Assembly: GCF_014839805.1 (NCBI RefSeq)
Contig: NC_051141.1
Location: 19,228,777-19,292,776, forward strand
Source of the DNA: Manduca sexta
Taxonomy: Eukaryota; Arthropoda; Insecta; Lepidoptera; Sphingidae
Direction of reading: 5' to 3'
Length of the DNA stretch: 64,000 nt
The position numbers and the translations under genes are program-made. Shown one piece after another: positions 26,961 through 37,519 of the stretch. The notes below the pieces were generated by a model. The model saw nothing but the letters and a program-made list of their open reading frames with translations. It searched no databases and was not told the DNA's origin. Numbering within the stretch: the first letter of the stretch is position 1; every line of letters begins with the position of its first letter.

Positions 26961-29040
26961 CATAAACATCGAAAACTGATAAACTTACAACTTAAATAAA
27001 ATATTCCATAGAAATTCATTCAGAATATTAAAATGTACCTTAAACTAAGTAGTCCGATATTAATGATATAACTGTTATTTTTGTTTCCTAAAATAATTAC
27101 AATATAAACAATATGAATGCATTAAAATCTAAAACATATATTTACTAATTTAGAAATTATTTACAAATTAAGAGGTCAACAGTATTATTGAACAGAATCG
27201 GTACAAAAAAATTAACTGTGCCAATATCTGTTTACAGTCGGAGGGCTAGTTGTTTCGAGCATTTTATTCATATGCTTCTGCCAATGTTTCACCAACTCGA
27301 CGAGACAGTGATGAAACCCAGGCTCACCCGTGTGCGTTCACAAATTATATAAAGAAACTTATTGATTTATAAATTGTTTAAGTACGCTGGGTGTAAAGTT
27401 TAGGACGAGGGACTTGAGGCCAGGTAAGGACTCAAATAACAGGAGGAATAACCAATCTACCAAACGCATGGCACGTGGAAATAAAACACAATATGAACTC
27501 AGAATGTCCTAATGAGAAAAGGGCACATATAACTGAGAATTGAAGAGATTTCATGAAAACATATGGGAGAAATAATAAAGGACCAAATTGAAGATTTAAA
27601 TTTAAAATGGTCCAGAAGTAGAAGATCCTTAGAAAGATTGACGGACAGAATACCATTAGAACTTGAAGGAAGGAATTTGGCAGCCGAATGTTTACTCGAT
27701 GACGTAGTTGATTCAATGTTGATCGGAATAAGTGGAGAACTGGGAGTAAATTGTAATGCTGAATGATTTTTAGGGAACTTGACTGAAGTTGATGATTACT
27801 TTCGTGATTATTTTTAGTGTCCACTTGTAAAATTGAAGACAAGTATTCGTGTAAAGTTTAAAGATCGCATCGTGTAATAAAATATAGAATTTGTAAATGT
27901 ATTTTTATTTTAAGGAATGTATAAATTTCTCAAAGAAATATTGTAAGGGAGTAAAGAATGGACGTAAAGCGTGGGTGTCATCAGTCTTCACAGATGTTTG
28001 ACCTCGGGTCAAACCTAAATGTTTTAACGCATGTTTTAGAAACAAGTTTAGAACGATGTCCGAGACATTATCAAATTTACGAACTAAAATCCTACTTTAA
28101 CTTTTTTCATTCACAAGAAATAAAAAATCATTGGCAGGAAGCACGTATACAAGGAGCCTCGTAAATCAATGTCCAAATAGAGCTTGGTTTTAGATCACCT
28201 TAGACATACTCGAACCATCTTACGTGTGCCCGGCGATTTCTGGAGGGTTACTAAATAACATAATATTGTTAGTGTTCCACATGAAATAATGATTCTAAAA
28301 ATATTTTTGGTTTTAACGACGTTTATCTTACCAATATTATTAATGCGAAGGTTTGCGAAAATGTTTGAAGTTTCTTAGAAATAAATGTAATCCCTGATGA
28401 ACGGGTTTAGATGAAATTTTACTCATGTTTAGACTATGACTTGAATTAAAATATATACTTTGAATTATCCATTACGCACTTTTTTTTTCTTGTGGACTTT
28501 GGATTGAATTCAAGGTAAGAAAGTTTTACAGCGCTGACAGCTGATGACATGATAGATCTTAAAAGGATAACCGAAAATAAACATCTATCAATTTTATATG
28601 AAAATGTCCCCAAGTTTAGAATTGTTAAGTAAACATTTTGACCATTATTTTAATAAACATCACTTTTCAAACTATGCCAACAAAAGTTGTGCGTCTGCTT
28701 TGTTATAAACTGTTCAGTTAATATTGAAATGATTTAATGGTAGAAAAATAGCCAAGAATATAACGGAATAATAATTATATAAATACTAAAACATTAAATC
28801 TGCAAAATTTGTGCAACACACAGCCCTGTTTCGAGTGCCCATGAAGATGCTCTACAACCCAGTTCTATTTGGTCTTTGATTTATAAGACACATACCAAAT
28901 ATGTATTAAAGTAATACCAAACAATAATAGGAGATTCGGTTCAGCCCTCGGACGTAGACGTCGTATCGTAGACTTGAGACGTAGCACTCAGGTTCTTTAA
29001 AGACTCAAAGGCCTATAAATAAACTAAAATACTACCGCCA
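26960..29040. other. AT-rich interval with weak ORFs
   Basis: Two plus-strand frames, 27563-27766 (67 codons) and 27958-28164 (68 codons), have no recognisable motif. They may be decayed coding matter of one element. A degenerate 'AATGCGAAGGTTTGCGAAAATG' -type repeat starts near 28345, in the style of a common lepidopteran element (compare 61910). No gene is supported. Confidence 0.4.
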
Positions 29041-29045
29041 GAAGT

Positions 29046-29458
29046 CTACGACTCTATATTTTTATGACTGAACATGTTGTGGATGTAGGGCGGCACCATA
29101 GCGGGCACGGACGACGTCGGTTCCTGAGTTGGTTCCTTCTCCTTGTTGTTCTTCGTCTTTCTGAATTGAAATCCATTCTTCCGCAAAATCTTACGCAGGG
29201 TCTCCCGAGAGCCTTTGAAATTAATCTCGTCTTTAAGAATTTGGAGCAATTTGTTTATGGTTGGCACTTCTTTTTTGAAAGCATAAAACTCATGAATTTT
29301 TCGTCTGATAACTTGCAAATCAAATTCATCAACCTCGATCTTTCCCTTAGTTCGAACGCGTTTTTTGGGTGTCTTCTTCAGTGTCTCCGGATCGAGGAGA
29401 CCCTGTTCGACTAGACGCGCCTCCCTGACGATATTTAGCACTGTCCGTTCTGATACAC
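29046..29458 (-). CDS. Transposase-derived exon with intact frame
   Basis: The minus strand has an acceptor (GTTGTGTTGTTACAG) at 29459-29473 and then an open exon reading GVSERTVLNIVREA, KKRVRTKGKIEVDEFDL, RRKIHEFYAFKKEVPTINKL, GSRETLRKILRKNGFQFRKT and a Lys/Glu/Pro/Thr tail to a stop at 29046. The order of a helix-turn-helix end ('GVS--TV--I'), an 'R--I--FY---K--PT--KL' block and 'G--ETLR--L---GF-F-K' is the N-terminal DNA-binding half of a transposon-encoded family frequent in moths, normally followed by a DDE nuclease domain. Here about 35 residues of unrelated tail replace the nuclease. The absence of stops over 137 codons suggests a recently lost or domesticated copy. The 5' exon was not located. 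Confidence 0.65.
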
Positions 29459-29459
29459 C

Positions 29460-30370
29460 TGTAACAACACAACACTTTTGTTATTCACTCGTCACGTCAA
29501 TCAAACGGCAATAGCCTCGCACAGCCTTAAGAATAAATTCATGATTTGGTCTTAGTTGTCATCAAAGAGAAAGACGGCTAGTCACGAAAATGCCTTAGTA
29601 GTCGGATATAGGTTGTTTTTATCGGCGTCTTAGGTAGGCTGCCCTATATTATGATACGCAGCTCTTGATTTACCTGTATAAAATTCAAACGTCGAGCTAT
29701 CTTATTTAATGTTAAGAGATGGTCCATATATATACTAATATTTATTCTATTGTAAGATAATTAAGCGGTTCAGTCATAAGTATAACATCAATAGAGTGCC
29801 ACAATATAGCGTTAATTTACAAAAAAATGAGTAGGTATTTTGACTAGCCGATTGAACTAAAAATTAAATATGTTTTTTTTTTTTAATTAATTTCAAATTT
29901 CATAATTAAGCCCGAATCATTTCACCAAAATATATGCATCAAAGATAAGAATATCTTAAATACATTAAATATAAAAAAATAAAAATATATAAACCGTATT
30001 CCTTTCACAGTACTTATATCCATTCCGGAAGATCTAAAAGCTTGTTTGTGGGTTGCACACGGCTAGCGCTACCACTATTCAATAGCATCGCGCATTGATT
30101 GACGAGTTAGTCCAATCAATGAATTCGTAAGTGGTATATTTGTACAACAATATTTTTAAAGTCTAGTGCTAATATAATAGTACACTATTACAAGTGAGGC
30201 GAATACTATCTTGCTAGGAAATGTACATGCGCAGAGGTAACCCCTGTTATTAGATCGATGCTTAATGAATGATGGGCTTTCCAATTTGACGTGTTGTTAA
30301 TGTGGCCGCTAAATAATTATAATTAATAATTATTAATACATTCGAGTGCAGTTCTAATTCTGCCAATTCA
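29460..30370. other. Interval with an outlying B-like module
   Basis: GTACATGCGCAGAGG followed by TTATTAGATCGATGC at 30222-30262 matches module B of the array to the right. GCACACGGCTAGCGCTACCA near 30056 resembles the second half of a B module. The rest is AT-rich with no gene seen. Confidence 0.45.
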
Positions 30371-31395
30371 TTGATATCTATACTATTATATAAAGCTGAA
30401 GAGTTTGTTTGTTTGTTTGTTTGAACGCGCTAATCTCAGGAACTACCGGTCCAAACTGAAAAATTCTTTTTGCGTTGGATAGCCCTTTGTTCGTGGAGTG
30501 CTATAGGCTATATATCATCACGCTATACCCAATAGGAGCGGAGCAGTAATGGCTAATCTCAGGAACTACCGGTCCAAACTGAAAAATTCGTTTTGCGTTG
30601 GATAGCCCTTTGTTCGTGGAGTGCTATAGGCTATATATCATCACGCTATACCCAATAGGAGCGGAGCAGTAATGGCTAATCTCAGGAACTACCGGTCCAA
30701 ACTGAAAAATTCTTTTTGCGTTGGATAGCCCTTTGTTCGTGGAGTGCTATAAGCTATATATCATCACGCTATACCCAATAGGAGCGGAGCAGTAATGGCT
30801 AATCTCAGGAACTACCGGTCCAAACTGAAAAATCTTTTTGCGTTGGATAGCCCTTTGTTCGTGGAGTGCTATAGGCTATATATCATCACGCTATACCCAA
30901 TAGGAGCGGAGCAGTAATGGCTAATCTCAGGAACTACCGGGCCAAACTGAAAAATTCTTTTTGCGTTGAGTAGCCCTTGGTTTGCGGAGTGCTCTAAGTT
31001 ATATATCATCACGCTATGACCAATAGGACCGGAGCAGTAATGAAACATGTCGCAAAAACGGGGACAATTTATTAGTTTTGAGAGCTTCCGTTGCGTGCGC
31101 TGCGTAAACGGTTAAAGTTATGCAACAATAATGTATGACGGGATTGTTCCTCTTAAAAAGTTCTAAAAAATATATTATAAAACAAAGTCCCCCGCTGCAT
31201 CTGTCTGCCTGAACGTGTTAAACTCAAAAACTACCCAACGTATTAAGAGGAAATTTGTTATGGAGACAGTTTGGGACCCTGGGAAGAACATAGGCCCCCG
31301 GGAAACAACTACTTTTATAACGGTAAACTTTAGCCTGAAAAACTTTATAACGCGAGCGGAGCCGCGGGCAAAAGCTAGTGCTATAATAAAAATAC
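30370..31395 (+). mobile_element. Helitron-like non-autonomous element with five internal 123-bp repeats
   Basis: The element starts near TATATAAAGCTGAAGAGTTT with GTTTGTTTGTTTGTTTG and ends near GAGCGGAGCCGCGGGCAAAA, GCTAGT. This pairing is a very common lepidopteran repeat end structure. Inside it, GCTAATCTCAGGAACTACCG recurs at 30429, 30552, 30675, 30798 and 30920, making five tandem copies of 122-123 bp ending near 31040. Copies are almost identical, so the expansion is recent. No transposase frame is present. Confidence 0.75.
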
Positions 31396-31594
31396 TTATA
31401 TACGTCAAGAAACACAACACACAAATTTTAGTCGTATGCCTTACCGCTGAGTACTGCAAATCTCGTTTCACAGTCTCATGAACTAGTTAATTAAAATTTA
31501 AATTAAATATTATAAAACATAACTAAAGAATTCTTAAATAATCTAACACATGTGTCGATTGTTGCATGTCTATAACTCCTGTCACAGTAGTGTA

Positions 31595-31645
31595 ACGCCC
31601 ACAACAGCCTAACAGTCGAACCGGAAGTTTAGTAATTATTAACCT
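31595..31645 (-). pseudogene. Decayed MCC-family ORF
   Basis: Minus-strand text reads TKLPVRLLGCCGRYTTVTGV, aligning with NLTARLFGRCAHCTNPGTEV of the intact copy at 37.0 kb. The first ten codons, including the ATG, are not recognisable. The promoter-like A module upstream (initiator TCAGTC at 31711-31716) is intact. Confidence 0.55.
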
Positions 31646-32660
31646 TATGAGCCAATACTTTAGGTTCGAAGTGCAAGTTGCAAGTGCGCAGACTCAGTAA
31701 CGCGACGGACGACTGAGCCAATATCGCTCAGGAACCCTATGCATCCGTGCACCGCCCTACCCCGCTGCCGTATTGATCTAGTTCTATGCACCACGCAGAC
31801 GCATCTAGACTTCCCAGGCCCGGCCACGCCCGGTTTTAAGAGTAATTTATTGCCAATCAAGATAACGCGAAATTCTATCACTTTATCTGGGAACTGTAAA
31901 CATTCAAAGTGTATTTATGAATTTTATTATCTTACAGAAGGCTATGGTATTGATTCGTCAATTTTACTGAACATTTGGTATTATATCTAATAATTTATGT
32001 ATTGTTCAATACTACATCACACGTGCGCTGGCTCAGTAGCGCCGCGGTTGACTGAGCTAACATCGCTTTACAACCCTGTCACCCCACCCCGCTGTCATAT
32101 TGATCTGTTACTAAGTGCCGACGTATCTAGACCTCCCAGATCCGGCCACACCCAATTTCCAGTACAATCTATTGCCGATCTAAATAACTAGAGGTTTTTA
32201 GACTGTAGTATATGACGTATAAAGAGTTAAATCTGTCCCGATACAAAAGTTATCAGTTTTTGTAGTGCACATCTTCAAACAGACTCCATTGCCCAAAGTA
32301 CAAGCAAGCAAGATGCGCAATGCAAATGCGCGCGGGTAGCGCCGGCGCCCTTAAAAGTAGGCCATTGCATATTGTTTAATTGGTTTTCGTGTCGAGGTAC
32401 ATTTTTAACTAGAACCGAAAAGTAATATTTTAACAATGAATTTAATTATATGACGAAAATATTTGATTTTAAATGTACCTACAACAATGTTTAACAAACT
32501 GTATTAATAATGGCGTACCATCACTGCCCTATGCAAATGCGCGCATCTACCGCGAGGCGCCATTTTGTAGCATATCGATCAATTACTCAACAATTTTTTT
32601 TAAGGTATTACGACTTAATGTAAGATTTGAGATTAACAAAAATTTTTGAAATTTTCGTCA

Positions 32661-32756
32661 CTAGACTAGAAACAGTATTATGTAAGAGATAAAAGACAAC
32701 ACTTTAGGAGTAAGTCTCAATATTACGCGGCGGAGGATGTCAGCTAGCACACACAT
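32661..32756 (-). CDS. Second small ORF of the unit (MCVLAD type), 31 residues
   Basis: The ORF reads MCVLADILRRVILRLTPKVL and then a hydrophobic tail SFISYIILFLV. It lies about 70 bp after the MCC-family ORF at 32825-32923 in the same direction. The ATG is preceded directly by TTTTTATTATTTAATAG, a pyrimidine/AT-rich acceptor-like tract also kept in three neighbouring copies. It might be a downstream exon of the same gene rather than a separate ORF. Homologous copies at about 34.15, 35.0 and 36.9 kb have lost the ATG or frame, while their internal frame (e.g. VRLTPKVLPFISYIILFLH) stays readable. Charged helix followed by a hydrophobic run could suit a membrane peptide; function is unknown. 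Confidence 0.45.
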   Translation of the reverse strand: MCVLADILRRVILRLTPKVLSFISYIILFLV

Positions 32757-32824
32757 CTATTAAATAATAAAAAGAAAATTAGAACTCTTTGTTCAAACCA
32801 TTGTAGAACAAACGAAAACGCAAG

Positions 32825-32923
32825 TCACAAGATAGCAACATTTGTTACGGGATTAGTACAATAGGCGCAGCGGCCAAGGATCCGAGCCGTGAGATTAAAA
32901 AAGAAATCATACAGGCAGCACAT
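32825..32923 (-). CDS. MCC-family small protein, 32 residues
   Basis: The ORF reads MCCLYDFFFNLTARILGR, CAYCTNPVTNVAIL. It starts 75 nt after the initiator TCAGTC (32998-33003) of an A module. Compared with the 45-residue copies at 37.0, 43.1 and 45.9 kb it ends early at a TGA after position 32. It keeps Met-Cys, Asp6-Phe7, Arg14 and Gly17. It is a close paralogue of the 35.2 and 37.0 kb copies, all within the more recently amplified left part of the array. No known family was recognised. Confidence 0.6.
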   Translation of the reverse strand: MCCLYDFFFNLTARILGRCAYCTNPVTNVAIL

Positions 32924-32959
32924 AATTGCCTGTATGGGTTAGCACTTACGGTTAGAAGT

Positions 32960-33150
32960 GCAAGGTGCAAGTGCACTGTCTCGGGAACGCGGCGATTGAC
33001 TGAGCTATCATCGCTTTAGAACCCTATGCATCCGTGCAGCGCCCCCACCCCACTGTCTTATTGATCTGTTACTAAGTACCAATGCCGACGTATCTAGATC
33101 TCCCAGGTCTGGCCACACCCAATTTCCAGTACAATCTTCTCCCAAACTAA
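32960..33150 (-). promoter_or_regulatory. Module A promoter of the 32.8-kb ORF
   Basis: The minus strand carries AGATCAATAAGACAGTGGGG, then GCTCAGTCAATC at 32995-33006, an arthropod initiator match (TCAGTY). The region between them is G-rich, as in other A modules. No B module precedes it because a deletion joined it to the next unit at 33.2 kb. Confidence 0.6.
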
Positions 33151-33206
33151 ATAACTAGGAGTTTTTAGAGTGTATTGTAAGACGCATAAATCAAACACGC
33201 AGCACA
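33090..33206 (-). pseudogene. Truncated MCC-family ORF fused to the neighbouring module
   Basis: The ATG at 33204-33206 begins MCCVFDLCV and then runs directly into text that lies beyond the A module of the previous unit. Codons 8 to 45 of the normal ORF and the following B module are missing, so the copy was cut by a deletion between units. Confidence 0.6.
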
Positions 33207-33212
33207 TAATTA

Positions 33213-34450
33213 TTAATCTTATGAGCCAATATTTTAGGTACAAAATGCAAGGTACAAATGCGTTTGTTCAGTAATGCGACGAACGAATGAGCCAGTACCG
33301 TTTAGGTACCCTATGCATGTGAGCACCGCCCCACCCGCTGCCGTATTGATCTAGTTCTATGCACCACGCAGACGCATCTAGACTTCCCAGGCCCGGCCAC
33401 GCCCGGTTTCAAGAGTAATTTATTGCCAATCAAGATAACGCGAAATTCTATCACTTAATCCGGGAACTGTAAACATTCAAAGTGTATTTATGAATTTTAT
33501 TATCTTACAGAAGGCTATGGTATTGATTCTACAATTTCACTGAACACTTGGTATTACATATATCTATTCTATATAATAATTGATGTATTGTTCAATACTA
33601 CATCACAAGTGCGCTAGCTGAGTAGCGCCGCGCATGACTGATCTAACATCGCTTTACAACCCTATGCATCCGTGCACCGCCCCACCCCACTGTCATATTG
33701 ATCTGTTACTAAGTGCCGACGTATCTAGACCTCCCAGGACCTGCCACATTGACCAAAGTACATTCTTGCAAGATGCGTAATGCACATGCGCGTGGGTAGC
33801 GCCGGCGCCCTTTAAAATAGGCCATCGCATATTGTTTAACTGATTTCTTATCGGGGTAATTTTTTTACTGGAATCTAGAAGTAATATTTTAACAATGAAT
33901 TTATATTACATGACGAAAATATTTCATTTCAAATGTACCTATAATATTGTTCATCAAAGCATACTAATAATGGCGTTCCATCAATGCACAATACACAAGC
34001 GCGCATATATCGCGAGGCGCCATTTTGTAGCATATCGATCAATTACTCAACAAAATATATTTTTTGAAGGTATTACGACTTAATATAAGATTTAAGATTT
34101 GCAAACATTTTAAAATCTTTTCGTCACTAGTGTAGGAACAGTATTATGTAAGAGATAAAAGGCAACACTTTTGGTGTAAGTCTTACTATTATGCTGCAGA
34201 GGATGTCAACTAGCTCACATTTCTATTAAATAATATAAAGAAAATAAAAGTTTTTTTTTAAACCATTGTAGAATAAACGAAAACGAAAGTTTTATTTAGT
34301 CTTATTTTTTATCTTTGTTCCAACAATAAACTTCTTTCTTTCTTCTTGAAGTCACAAGACGACAACATCTGTGACAGGATTAGTTAAATGCGCACAGCGG
34401 CCAAAGAATCGGGCCGTTAATTAAAATAAGAAATTATACACGCAGCACCT
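33213..34450 (-). repeat. Duplicate block of the left array
   Basis: This block repeats 31637-33000 with TATTGATCTAG at 33344 versus 31771, an offset of 1573 bp. It contains two A modules (initiators rev-GACTGA near 33300 region and 33636-33641), one B1 (33746-33840) and one B2 module (33970-34060). The A module at 33.65 kb, like its twin at 32.05 kb, has no MCC ORF below it. A decayed MCVLAD-type copy lies near 34100-34225 with a 2-nt deletion in codons 2-4. Confidence 0.7.
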
Positions 34451-34465
34451 ACTTAATCGTATGAG
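34370..34465 (-). pseudogene. Decayed MCC-family ORF with lost start
   Basis: Minus-strand text reads (R)CCVYNFLF, stop, LTARFFGRCAHLTNPVTDVV. The ATG has become AGG and a TAA replaces codon 10, otherwise it matches the copies at 35.2 and 37.0 kb. The A module upstream (initiator 34525-34530) is preserved. Confidence 0.7.
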
Positions 34466-35146
34466 ACAATAATTTAGGTTCGAAATCCAAGTTGCAAGTG
34501 CACTCGCTCAGTAACGCGATGGACGACTGAGCCAATATCGCTCAGGAACCCTATGCATCCGTGCACCGCCCCACCCCGCTGCCGTATTGATCTAGTTCTA
34601 TGCACCACGCAGACGCATCTAGACTTCCCAGGCCCGGCCACGCCCGGTTTTAAGAGCAATCTATTGCCGACCAAGATTACGCGAATTTCTATAACCTAAT
34701 ATATGAAATATAAATATTCAATATGTTTTATAAAATTTACTGCCTAGCCGAAGGATGCGGGTAGCGGCTATACCTATAATTATTTATAACAAACTGTATT
34801 AATCATGGCATCCCATTAATGCCCAATACACATGCGCGCATCTACCGCGAGGCGCCATTTTGTAGCATATCGATCAATAACTCAACGAATACATTTTTTG
34901 AACGTATTACGACTAAATATAAGATTGGAATTTTGCAGAAATTTGGAAATCTCTTCGTCATTAGTGTAAGAACAGCATTATATAAAAGATAAAAGAAAAG
35001 ACAAATCTAACATTTTAAGTGTAGGTCTTATTATTATGCAGCGAAAAAAGGGAACTAGCACTCACTTCTATTAAATAATGAAAAGAAAATAAAAATGATA
35101 TGAAAGCTTTTTGTTTAAATCCTGACACAATAAACTAAAACGAAAG

Positions 35147-35242
35147 TCACAAGATCACTTCTGTTACAGGATTAGTACAATGCATACAGCAGCAAAATAG
35201 CCGAGTCGTTAGTTTAAATAAGAAATTATACAGGCAGCACAT
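35147..35242 (-). CDS. MCC-family small protein, 31 residues
   Basis: The ORF reads MCCLYNFLFKLTTRLFCC, CMHCTNPVTEVIL. It starts 125 nt after TCAGTC (35365-35370), a longer leader than most because of a small insertion with GCCTGTAT repeats. Gly17 is replaced by Cys, giving a Cys-rich centre (CCCMHC). It stops early like the 32.8-kb copy. Its own A and B modules (B CACATGCGC at about 35687) are present, so it could still be transcribed. Confidence 0.55.
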   Translation of the reverse strand: MCCLYNFLFKLTTRLFCCCMHCTNPVTEVIL

Positions 35243-35299
35243 AATTGCCTGTATTTTAATATCTAACATTCGCGTAAACATAATAAATCATTATGCCTG

Positions 35300-35740
35300 T
35301 ATGGGCTAGCACTTAAGGTTCGAAGTGCAAGGTGCAAGTGCATTGTCTCGGAAACGCGTCGGTTGACTGAGCTAACATCGCTCAAGAACCCTGTGCATCC
35401 GTGCACTGCCGCACCCCGCTGTCGTATTGATTTATTTTAAGTACCAGTGCCGGCGCATCTAGACCTCCCAGGTCAGGCCACACCTACTTTCCAGTACAAT
35501 CTTTTTCCGACTTAAATAACTAGGGGTTTTTAGAGTGTAATGTAAGACGCATAGACTTAAATTTGTCGTCATAAAAAGATTGTAGCTTTTGGAGTATAAA
35601 TCTTTTGTTAATAACACCTGTTTTATGCATATGTTATAATATAAATAGACGCCATTGCTCAAAGTTAATTCTTGTAAGATGCGCAATGCACATGCGCGCG
35701 AGTAGCGCAGTCGCCCCTAAAACTAGGCTATCGCATTTTG
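35300..35740 (-). promoter_or_regulatory. Modules A and B of the 35.2-kb unit
   Basis: On the minus strand B (GCGCGCATGTGCATTGCGCA at about 35685-35704) comes first, then AT-rich spacer, then the G-rich A module with AATCAATACGACAGCGGGGT and the initiator TCAGTC at 35365-35370. Confidence 0.6.
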
Positions 35741-36119
35741 ATTACCTTATTTATTATCGAGGTACATCTTTTATTTAATAGAACTGAAAAGTTATATTTT
35801 AACAATGAATATAAATGCCTCGCCAAAGTATTTGATTTTTCATGTGCCTATAATTCTGTTTAAGAAATTGTACTGCATTTTGCAGCGGATAATGTACTTA
35901 AGAACCCTAGCCATCCGTGCACTACGCCACCCCGCTGTTGTATTGATCTATTGCTAAGTACCAGTGCCAGTGCATCTAAACCTCCCAGTTACACCTACTT
36001 TCCAGTACAATCTATGGCCGACCTATATAACTAGGATTTATAGCAGGAGGGAGTGTAATAAAGATGTATAAAGACTTAAATCTGTCGTAAAAAAACCTAG
36101 GCAGCTTTTAAGATGTCTT

Positions 36120-36460
36120 TTTTCATTAAAAACACCTCTCTCCTATTATGCGTATGTTATTTTTTTTTTTTTTATTGATCATCAACCAATGTGCACCAAT
36201 ACATGAATGAAATTTAAAAATATTGATAGATTAACTTAATGCCATTGTAATTAAAGGTGAAGACTACATGCGATTGTATATAACTAATAAGTATTAATTT
36301 TTTTTTTTCAAACAATAGAGAATCAACATAAAATTAAATTAAAATTAAATTAAATCAAATTAAATTAAATTAAAATTAAACAAACAATTAACAATCTTTA
36401 GAACTATCCGAAAATAAACACTTAACATTTTTATAATACAGTTTATGTTATAATACAAAT
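36120..36460. other. AT-rich simple-sequence spacer
   Basis: Poly-T tracts (36158-36173, 36300-36308) and an imperfect AAATTAAATTAAA run (36327-36380) separate two array units. No gene is seen. Confidence 0.7.
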
Positions 36461-37006
36461 AGATTCCATTGCCCAAAGTTCATTTGTTGCAGGATGCGCA
36501 ATGGACATGCGCGCCGGTAGCGCCAGCGCTCTTCAAAATGGCCAGCACATAACCTGTTAAGGTATCCTCTCAATATATACTTGGTAAAATAACCGAAAAA
36601 GAGAACAATAAATATACAAATTATTTAATTATACGGTGAAAATATTAGATTTTACTTGTACCTATAAATCTGTATTAGCAAATTGTATTAACAAAGAGGT
36701 TAGTACCACTATTGCTGCCCAATGCACATGCGCGCATCTACCGCAAGGCGCCATTTTGTAGCATATCGATCAACTACTCAACTAATTAATTTCCTTAAAC
36801 TTATTACGACTAAATGCAAAATTTTAATTACGGAAAAAATTTGAAATCTTTACTTTACTAGTGTAGAAACAGTATTATGAAAGAGATAAAAGACAAATCG
36901 AATATTTTAATTGTAAATCTTACCATTATGCGGTGAAAAGTGTCTGCTAGCACTCACTTTTATTAAATAAAAAAAAGAAAATAAAAATGAAAGGAAAGCT
37001 TTTTGT

Positions 37007-37144
37007 TTAACTCATGCTAGAATAATCGAAAACGCACGACGACGGTCGCAAGACCACAACTTCTGTTCCAGGATTAGTGCAATGCGCACAGCGGCCGAAG
37101 AGCCGAGCCGTGAGATTAAATAAGAAATCATAGAGGCAGCACAT
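37007..37144 (-). CDS. MCC-family small protein, 45 residues
   Basis: This full-length copy reads MCCLYDFLFNLTARLFGR, CAHCTNPGTEVVVLRPSS, CVFDYSSMS. It has exactly the same length as the copies at 43.1 and 45.9 kb and aligns to them without gaps: Met1-Cys2, Asp6-Phe7, Arg14 or nearby, Leu15, Gly17, Glu28 and Val31 are shared. It starts 75 nt after the initiator TCAGTC (37219-37224). The N-terminal half is an amphipathic, Leu/Phe-rich segment. No signal peptide cleavage site or known domain is seen. It is the likely source type of the shortened copies at 32.8 and 35.2 kb. Confidence 0.65.
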   Translation of the reverse strand: MCCLYDFLFNLTARLFGRCAHCTNPGTEVVVLRPSSCVFDYSSMS

Positions 37145-37159
37145 AATTGCCTGTAAAAG

Positions 37160-37360
37160 CTAGCACTTTAAGTTCAAAGTGCAAGGTGCAAGTGCGCTGG
37201 CTCGGAAACGCGACGGACGACTGAGCCAATATCGCTCAGGAACCCTATGCATCCGTGCACCGCCCTACCCCGCTGCCGTATTGATTTAATTTTAAGCACC
37301 AGCACCGAAATATCTAGACCTCCCAGGCCCGGCCACACCCAGTTTCCAGAACTATCCTAT
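37160..37360 (-). promoter_or_regulatory. Module A promoter of the 37.0-kb ORF
   Basis: Minus strand shows AAATCAATACGGCAGCGGGG, GGTGCACGGATGCATAGGGT, then GGCTCAGTCGTCC with TCAGTC at 37219-37224. No B module lies upstream: the block ends at the paired hairpins at 37437-37515. Confidence 0.65.
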
Positions 37361-37436
37361 GCCGACCTAGATGAGTGAAACCAGAAATTAGATATAAAGA
37401 TTAGATTAGATTTTGATTAGATAAGATATATTCTTT

Positions 37437-37515
37437 TTCTGCGTAATCTCGCTTTTTTACAAAAGCGAGATTACGCAGAATCTTTATAACTTGAGATAGT
37501 TACCTATCTCAAGTT
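37437..37515. repeat. Two consecutive perfect inverted repeats with TTAC loops
   Basis: Arms 37437-37456 (ending CGTAATCTCGCTTTT) and 37461-37480 are perfectly complementary over 20 bp around a loop TTAC. Arms 37488-37499 (AACTTGAGATAG) and 37504-37515 are perfectly complementary over 12 bp, again around TTAC. Only 7 bp separate them. No downstream T-run suggests a terminator. Confidence 0.95.
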
Positions 37516-37519
37516 CCAG

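Noticed and set aside
31174..31481. ORFs of 88-98 codons on both strands
   Set aside because: They lie within the 3' part of the Helitron-like element and have no coding features.
31660..34674. ORFs of 66-73 codons crossing module A on the minus strand (e.g. 31660-31881, 34474-34674)
   Set aside because: They run through the promoter-like motifs and initiator; the frame is not kept in diverged units, whereas the motifs are.
35810..35865. Minus-strand MQYNFLNRIIGT, similar to the MCC-family start
   Set aside because: Alignment with neighbouring units shows this is the spacer before module B2, so the likeness is chance.
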